NCBI GenBank assembly: GCA_036823295.1 | Contig: DAISGD010000015.1 | Coordinates: 1-64,000 of the forward strand | DNA: 64,000 bases | Reading direction: 5' to 3' | Source of the DNA: UBA4742 sp002403895 | Lineage (GTDB): Bacteria; Actinomycetota; Acidimicrobiia; Acidimicrobiales; Acidimicrobilacustridaceae | Part shown: positions 59,446 to 64,000 of the stretch, in pieces | How positions within the stretch are numbered: the stretch's first letter is position 1 | Layout: the number at the start of each line of letters is the position of its first letter | Notes under the pieces: generated by a model | What the model was told of the DNA's origin: nothing | Seen by the model: only the letters and a program-made list of their open reading frames with translations | Database searches by the model: none | Translations under genes and position numbers: made by a program

Positions 59446-60510
59446 ATGGCACCCGTCGTGACCATGCGTCAACTGCTCGAGGCCGGAGTCCACTTCGGTC
59501 ATCAGACCCGCCGCTGGAACCCGAAGATGAAGCGCTTCATCTACGGCGAGCGCAACGGCATCTACATCATCGATCTCCAGCAGACGCTGGTGCGGATCGA
59601 AACGGCCTACACGTTCATCCGCGACCTCGTCGCTGATGGCGGCACGATCCTGTTCGTCGGCACCAAGAAGCAGGCCCAGGATCCGCTGCAGTCCTATGCC
59701 GAGAAATGCGACATGCCCTACATCAACGAGCGCTGGCTGGGCGGCATGCTCACCAACTTCGAGACGATCTCGAAGCGCGTGGCGAAGATGAAGGAATACC
59801 AGCGCATGCGCGACTCGGGTGAGTTCGAGGCCATGCCCAAGAAAGAAGCCCTGCTCATCGGCCGCGAGCTGATCAAGCTGGAGCGCAACCTGGGCGGCAT
59901 CCGGCGGATGGAGCGCCTGCCTGACGCCGTGTTCATCATGGACACCAACAAGGAAGACATCGCGGTGACCGAGGCCAACAAGCTCGGCATCCCGATCGTC
60001 GCCGTCGTCGACACCAACTGCGACCCCGACATCATCCAGTACGTCATCCCCGGCAACGACGACGCCATCCGCTCAGCCAGCCTCATGGCCCGCGTGGTCG
60101 CCGACGCCGTCGAAGAAGGGCGCTTCATCCACTCCCGCAAGTCCGGCAACGGTGCCGGGCCCGCGCCGTCGCGCACCGACGAACAAGAAGCGGCTATCGC
60201 CTCCCAGCAGGCCGACGCTCGCCGTCAGGCCGCCCTCGCGGCCCAGGAACGCGAGGCTCGTGTCGCCAATCGGTCCAACACCCCTGAGGAAGCCACGATC
60301 ATCGCCGACGAGCAATCGGCAGTTGAGACCGCGGCGCTGGCCTCTGACGAAGACACCGATCCCGGGCTCACCCCCGAGAACGCCCTCAACATCCTCGACG
60401 ACGCGTCGGCCGTGACCCAGGCGGAGATCGCCGCCGAGCACGTCGAGACCCCTGCCGCCGAGCCGGCCGAGGCGCCGGTGGCCGAGGCACCGACCTCCGA
60501 GGAGGCCTGA
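59446..60510 (+). CDS. rpsB: 30S ribosomal protein S2 with long acidic C-terminal tail
   Basis: A 354-residue S2. The core (~1-235) has MRQLLEAGVHFGHQTRRWNP, KMKRFIYGERNGIYIIDLQQ, TNFETISKRVAKM, and the DTNCDPD segment. About 115 further residues rich in Ala/Glu/Asp/Pro follow the core, beyond the length of most S2 proteins. S2 is added late to the 30S subunit and contacts S1. AAGGAG at 59433-59438 supports ATG 59446. It is followed by tsf after 3 bp; the rpsB-tsf-pyrH-frr-cdsA order is near universal. Confidence 0.97.
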   Translation: MAPVVTMRQLLEAGVHFGHQTRRWNPKMKRFIYGERNGIYIIDLQQTLVRIETAYTFIRDLVADGGTILFVGTKKQAQDPLQSYAEKCDMPYINERWLGGMLTNFETISKRVAKMKEYQRMRDSGEFEAMPKKEALLIGRELIKLERNLGGIRRMERLPDAVFIMDTNKEDIAVTEANKLGIPIVAVVDTNCDPDIIQYVIPGNDDAIRSASLMARVVADAVEEGRFIHSRKSGNGAGPAPSRTDEQEAAIASQQADARRQAALAAQEREARVANRSNTPEEATIIADEQSAVETAALASDEDTDPGLTPENALNILDDASAVTQAEIAAEHVETPAAEPAEAPVAEAPTSEEA

Positions 60511-60513
60511 GCC

Positions 60514-61308
60514 ATGCCCGAGTTCACCGCCAAGGACGTCCAGGCCCTTCGTCAGGCCACCGGCGCCGGGATGATGGACGCCAAGAAGGCTCTCCAGGAA
60601 AATGACGGCGACATGGAAGCCGCCGCCCAGTGGTTGCGCGAAAAGGGTCTGGCCAAGGCGAACAAGCTCAGCGATCGCGACAACACCCAGGGCTCGGTGA
60701 CGGCGGTCGTCGACGGCAACGTCGGGGCCATCGTCGAACTCAAGAGCGAGACCGACTTCTCCGCCAAGGCTGACGACTTCACCTCGCTGGTGCAGGATCT
60801 CGCCGAGCTGGTCGTGGCCAAGGGCACCGACGCGGTCAGCGAGCGGGCCCAGGAGCTCGACGATCTCAAGATCGCCAAGAAGGAAAACATCGAGCTGGGC
60901 AAGGTCGTCCGTTTCGAGGGGGCCGACGGCAACATCCTCGACTCCTACCTGCACATCCAGGACGGTCGTGGCGTCAACGCGGTGCTGATAGAGCTGACGG
61001 CTGGCACCAAGGACCTGGCCCACGACGTCGCTGTCCACATCGCGTTCGCCAAGCCGCGGTACCTCACCCGCGATGAGGTTCCGGCCGAGGCCGTGGAGAA
61101 GGAGCGCCAGGCGCTGCTCGACATCACCAAGGCCGAGGGCAAGCCCGAGCAGGCCTGGCCCAAGATCGTCGAAGGACGTCTCAACGCCTGGTTCAAGGAT
61201 CAGGTTCTGCTCGAGCAGGGCTTTGTCCGCGACGACAAGACCCCCATCAGCGAGTTCCTCGGTGATGCCACCCTCGTGCGTTTCGCCCAGGTGTACATCG
61301 GCTCGTGA
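60514..61308 (+). CDS. tsf: Elongation factor Ts
   Basis: A 264-residue nucleotide-exchange factor for EF-Tu. The N-terminal UBA-like domain has VQALRQATGAGMMDAKKAL, the core has VELKSETDFSAKADDF and the second subdomain VAVHIAFAKPRYLTRDEV. The C-terminus is VRFAQVYIGS. ATG 60514 lies three bases after the rpsB stop. It overlaps pyrH by four bases (GTGA). Confidence 0.97.
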   Translation: MPEFTAKDVQALRQATGAGMMDAKKALQENDGDMEAAAQWLREKGLAKANKLSDRDNTQGSVTAVVDGNVGAIVELKSETDFSAKADDFTSLVQDLAELVVAKGTDAVSERAQELDDLKIAKKENIELGKVVRFEGADGNILDSYLHIQDGRGVNAVLIELTAGTKDLAHDVAVHIAFAKPRYLTRDEVPAEAVEKERQALLDITKAEGKPEQAWPKIVEGRLNAWFKDQVLLEQGFVRDDKTPISEFLGDATLVRFAQVYIGS

Positions 61309-62027
61309 GCTCCCCCCGTTGGTCGAGGATCCTGCTCAAGCTGTCGGGTGAGGCCTTCGCCGGTGAGGCGGGGTACGGCATCGACGGCCTCGTCGTCCAG
61401 AAGCTGGCCAAGGAGATCGTCGAGGTCCGTCGTGACCTCGACATCGACGTCGCCATCGTGGTGGGCGGCGGCAACATCTGGCGAGGTATGTCCGGTGCCG
61501 GCGCCGGGATGGATCGCGCCCAGGCCGACTACATGGGCATGCTGGCCACCGTCATCAACGGCCTGGCCCTGCAGGACACGCTCGAGCAACTCGGCCAACC
61601 CACCCGGGTGCAGACCGCGATCCAGATGGCTCAGGTGGCCGAGCCCTACATCCGTCGCCGGGCCATCCGCCACCTGGAGAAGGGACGGGTCGTCATCTTC
61701 GCCGGCGGCACCGGCAACCCGTTCTTCACGACCGACACCACCGCCGCTCTGCGAGCGGTGGAAATCGAGGCGGGGGCGTTGCTCAAGGGCACCCATTCGG
61801 GCACGGACGGGATCTACACCGATGATCCCAAGACCAACCCGGAGGCCACCAAGCTCGGCCACGTCACCTACCTCGACGTGTTGAACCAGGGCTTGCGGGC
61901 CATGGATTCCACCGCGATCACGCTGTGCATGGACAATGACCTTCCCATCGTCATGTTCGACCTGCTCGGCGAGGGCAACGTGCGGGGCATCCTCGAGGGC
62001 AAGGCGATCGGCACCCTCGTCAGCTGA
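61305..62027 (+). CDS. pyrH: Uridylate kinase
   Basis: A 240-residue amino-acid-kinase-fold UMP kinase (EC 2.7.4.22) converting UMP and ATP to UDP. LKLSGEAFAGEAGYGID, IVVGGGNIWRGM, the GGTGNPFFTTDTTAALRA block and GTHSGTDGIYTDDP are the family signatures. The start GTG 61305 overlaps the EF-Ts stop. The gap of 139 bp to frr may hold a further promoter but I see none clearly. Confidence 0.97.
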   Translation: MSSPRWSRILLKLSGEAFAGEAGYGIDGLVVQKLAKEIVEVRRDLDIDVAIVVGGGNIWRGMSGAGAGMDRAQADYMGMLATVINGLALQDTLEQLGQPTRVQTAIQMAQVAEPYIRRRAIRHLEKGRVVIFAGGTGNPFFTTDTTAALRAVEIEAGALLKGTHSGTDGIYTDDPKTNPEATKLGHVTYLDVLNQGLRAMDSTAITLCMDNDLPIVMFDLLGEGNVRGILEGKAIGTLVS

Positions 62028-62166
62028 GCGTCGCTCGGTAACGCCTCGAGGGCCAGCGCGGCCTGTCACCCCCGCCGCCGGTCACCGATCGCGGGTAGCG
62101 TCGACAACCGTCCACTACTGATCTCGGGCCCGATGACCGGCCCGACCACGAAGGAGATAGAACCCG

Positions 62167-62736
62167 GTGAGTTCAGAGATGGCCGATGTGGTCCTCGCCG
62201 ACACTGCCGACAAGATGCACAAGGCGGTGACTCGCACGCGCGCTGATTTCGCCTCGATCCGCACCGGCCGGGCCGCGCCGGCCCTAGTGGAGAAGATCAT
62301 GGTCGACTACTACGGCGCCGAGACTCCGATGCAACAACTCGCCGGGTTCCAGGTGCCCGAGGCCCGTCAGCTCCTGATCACTCCCTACGACAAGGGCGCC
62401 ATGCCCGCGATCGAGAAGGCCATCTTCCAGTCGGATCTGGGTCTCAACCCCAGCAATGACGGGGTTTGCATCCGGCTGAGTTTCCCGCCGCTGACCACCG
62501 AGCGCCGCAAGGAGTTCGTCAAGGTGGTCAAGCACATGGCCGAGGAGGGCCGGGTGGCGCTGCGGAACCTGCGCCGGGCTGCCCGTCATGAGCTCGACGC
62601 GCTCGAGAAGGACGGCGACCTTTCCACCGATCAGCTGGCCCGGGCCGAGAAGGAACTGGACAAGCTGATCCACGCCCAGGAGGCTGAGATCGACCACGCC
62701 CTGGCGGTCAAGGAACAGGACCTCCTGGAGGACTGA
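62167..62736 (+). CDS. frr: Ribosome recycling factor
   Basis: A 189-residue factor that splits post-termination ribosomes with EF-G. RTRADFASIRTGRAAPALVE, KIMVDYYGAETPMQQLAGF, the SDLGLNPSNDG segment and the long charged C-terminal helices are present. AAGGAGA upstream of 62167 supports the GTG start; ATG 62179 is an alternative. Its stop overlaps the cdsA start as TGATG. Confidence 0.96.
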   Translation: MSSEMADVVLADTADKMHKAVTRTRADFASIRTGRAAPALVEKIMVDYYGAETPMQQLAGFQVPEARQLLITPYDKGAMPAIEKAIFQSDLGLNPSNDGVCIRLSFPPLTTERRKEFVKVVKHMAEEGRVALRNLRRAARHELDALEKDGDLSTDQLARAEKELDKLIHAQEAEIDHALAVKEQDLLED

Positions 62737-64000
62737 TGGCTGACGAGTCGTCGTTCGACGTACCCCCCGACGACGCCCTTCCTGTGGCGGACCCGCGTGA
62801 GGGCGTGCGCCTGATCAAGCCCGAACAGGCCGCCGAGGCGGTCGAGCGGGGAGACGCGGTGGCTCGTACGGCCGACGACCGCCCCAAGTACGGGGATCGT
62901 CCCGAGGCGCCGGACGGACCGCGCCCGAACCTGCGCTTCCCGCTGGCCGACTCGGCCGATCCCACGCTCATCGTTCGGCCCAAGGTGTCGGCGGTGGAGC
63001 CCCGGGCCGCAGAGCCCGCGGGCCAGGGGGCCAGGCCGGCCGAGACCGACGACGAACTGCTCCTGTCGCTGCCGGCCAGCGGCAGTGTGGAGATGCCGCA
63101 CTGGACCGCTCCGGCCACCGGCGAGGTCCCGAAGGTGATCATCGGGGAAGGTGACGACGATTCCGGCGAGTCGGCCCGTTGGTCCTCGTTCGCTGATCAG
63201 GGCCCTCGCTGGCGCGACCAGCAAACGGACCGGAACGCCGATGACACCGGCATGTATCACCTCATCGAACCGGCTACTGACGACGAGGCTCCCCTTGGGG
63301 CGCTGGATACGAGCGAACGGTTGAGCGACGAGGAGTTCCTCACCTTCGACGACCTCGACGTTCCCCAGCAAGCGCAGCCAACGGCCCCCACCCGGGGCTC
63401 AGCGGCCGACCCGATCCGCATCCAGAGCGAACCGTCCCGCCCGGCGCGTCCCACCGCCCCCGGGCGCACCTCGGTCTCGTCCACCCCCGGCCCATCGTCT
63501 CCTGCCCGCCGACCGGGACGAGGACCAGCCGACCGGGGTGGCGGCCCGGCGGGGACGCCGCCCGAGGGCACCTCCTCGGGGGGTCGGGACGTCCCCACCG
63601 CGGTGCTGGTGGGCGTGGCCATGGCCGCGGCGGCCATGATCTTGTTCCACTTCGGGCCGGGCTTTGCCATGGTCCTCGTCTTCGCCATCATCGTGCTGGC
63701 CGGAGCCGAGCTGTTCACCGCGCTGCGCCGCAGCGGCTTCCGACCGGCCACGCTCCTCGGCCTGGCGGCGGTGGCGGCGCTCCCGCTGGCCACCTACTGG
63801 CGGGGAGAGCCGGCCATCCCGCTGGTGTTGTTCCTGACGCTCATGTTCGGCATGTTGTGGTTCATCCTCGGCCTCGGGCCGAATGTCACAGCCAACCTCG
63901 GCGTCACCCTGCTGGGCGTGGTGTGGATCGGCGTCTTCGGCTCGTTCGCCGCGCTCATCCTCAAGATTCCCGCCGAAGGCGTCAGCATCTTGTTGGTGGC
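62736..64000 (+). CDS. cdsA: Phosphatidate cytidylyltransferase (partial, runs off the window)
   Basis: An open frame from ATG 62736 to the window end (421 codons, no stop). Residues 1-~284 are hydrophilic, rich in Asp, Glu, Pro, Arg and Ser, with acidic patches (SDEEFLTFDDLDVP) and a Pro/Arg/Gly-rich linker. Then a series of helices starts (TAVLVGVAMAAAAMILFHFG and more), matching the beginning of the CdsA membrane domain. The CdsA signature near the C-terminus is outside the window, so the call rests on gene order after frr and on the membrane pattern. CdsA makes CDP-diacylglycerol from phosphatidic acid and CTP. Such a long soluble N-terminus is unusual. Confidence 0.8.
   Translation, partial: MADESSFDVPPDDALPVADPREGVRLIKPEQAAEAVERGDAVARTADDRPKYGDRPEAPDGPRPNLRFPLADSADPTLIVRPKVSAVEPRAAEPAGQGARPAETDDELLLSLPASGSVEMPHWTAPATGEVPKVIIGEGDDDSGESARWSSFADQGPRWRDQQTDRNADDTGMYHLIEPATDDEAPLGALDTSERLSDEEFLTFDDLDVPQQAQPTAPTRGSAADPIRIQSEPSRPARPTAPGRTSVSSTPGPSSPARRPGRGPADRGGGPAGTPPEGTSSGGRDVPTAVLVGVAMAAAAMILFHFGPGFAMVLVFAIIVLAGAELFTALRRSGFRPATLLGLAAVAALPLATYWRGEPAIPLVLFLTLMFGMLWFILGLGPNVTANLGVTLLGVVWIGVFGSFAALILKIPAEGVSILLV

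Noticed and set aside
57306..59465. 719-residue minus-strand frame opposite the M23/hydrolase fusion
   Set aside because: Antisense artefact; the plus-strand gene has a signal peptide and catalytic motifs.
1..64000. tRNA, rRNA and CRISPR arrays
   Set aside because: Read for cloverleaf-like intergenic stretches and regularly spaced repeats; none found by eye. The long hairpins are simple stems, not tRNAs.

Overview
This window is high-GC actinobacterial DNA, most likely from an uncultured Acidimicrobiia-like lineage assembled as a draft or metagenome bin; two runs of N (21506-21605 and 52765-52774) mark assembly joins. The actinobacterial call rests on gene content and order: rpmB / DAK2 / recG, then rsmD-coaD-SepIVA-like-DUF177-rpmF-plsX-acpP-rnc-mutM-smc, then ftsY-ffh-rpsP-khpA-rimM-trmD-rplS-DUF2469-yraN, then comM-dprA-xerC-whiG-(M23-like)-rpsB-tsf-pyrH-frr-cdsA. 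The class-level placement is inference, from GTP-type PEPCK, the triplicated 'LDTR...DVVGWY' secreted domain and the lineage-style tails on core proteins.

Layout. 1-6840 is accessory: a secreted sedolisin (S53) protease, two copies of a ~120-bp repeat, a truncated DUF4870 gene, an ArsR/SRPBCC pair with a palindromic operator, a luciferase-like oxidoreductase, a methyltransferase relic and a DrrAB-type ABC exporter. 7136-13570 holds a large flippase/pseudokinase membrane protein, a ferritin-like protein, a small membrane protein, a GNAT relic, a RAM-domain protein and pckG. 13691-18122 is core (cold-shock-like, rpmB, DAK2 kinase, recG). 18123-22736 is an insertion between recG and rsmD carrying a 1040-residue secreted phosphatase, an assembly gap and small genes. 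22816-32139 is a dense block of ribosome, CoA/lipid, RNA-processing, DNA-repair and chromosome genes. 32155-40590 is an envelope-stress block (patatin, VWA/DUF58/MoxR, two-component system, HtrA protease). 40816-47262 is the SRP/ribosome-maturation/tRNA block. 47327-52786 is a second insertion between yraN and comM (beta-helix adhesin, esterase, phosphatase, cytochrome c). 52936-64000 returns to the conserved DNA-uptake/recombination/sigma/translation block and runs off the end inside cdsA.

How the genes work together. The core blocks join translation (L28, L32, S16, L19, S2, EF-Ts, RRF, RimM, TrmD, RsmD, RNase III), membrane targeting (Ffh, FtsY) and phospholipid/fatty acid synthesis (PlsX, ACP, CdsA), largely as translationally coupled genes with overlapping stop/start codons. 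The accessory insertions are rich in exported proteins, and several insertion edges hold broken genes (DUF4870, methyltransferase, GNAT, esterase C-terminus), which suggests repeated gene replacement at the same core junctions. No tRNA, rRNA or CRISPR array was seen.

Most noteworthy: a degenerate M23-like domain fused to an alpha/beta hydrolase in the usual M23 slot between whiG and rpsB; a pair of long related intergenic hairpins, one of them interrupted by a probably spurious N gap; and unusually long acidic or proline-rich tails on several housekeeping proteins.
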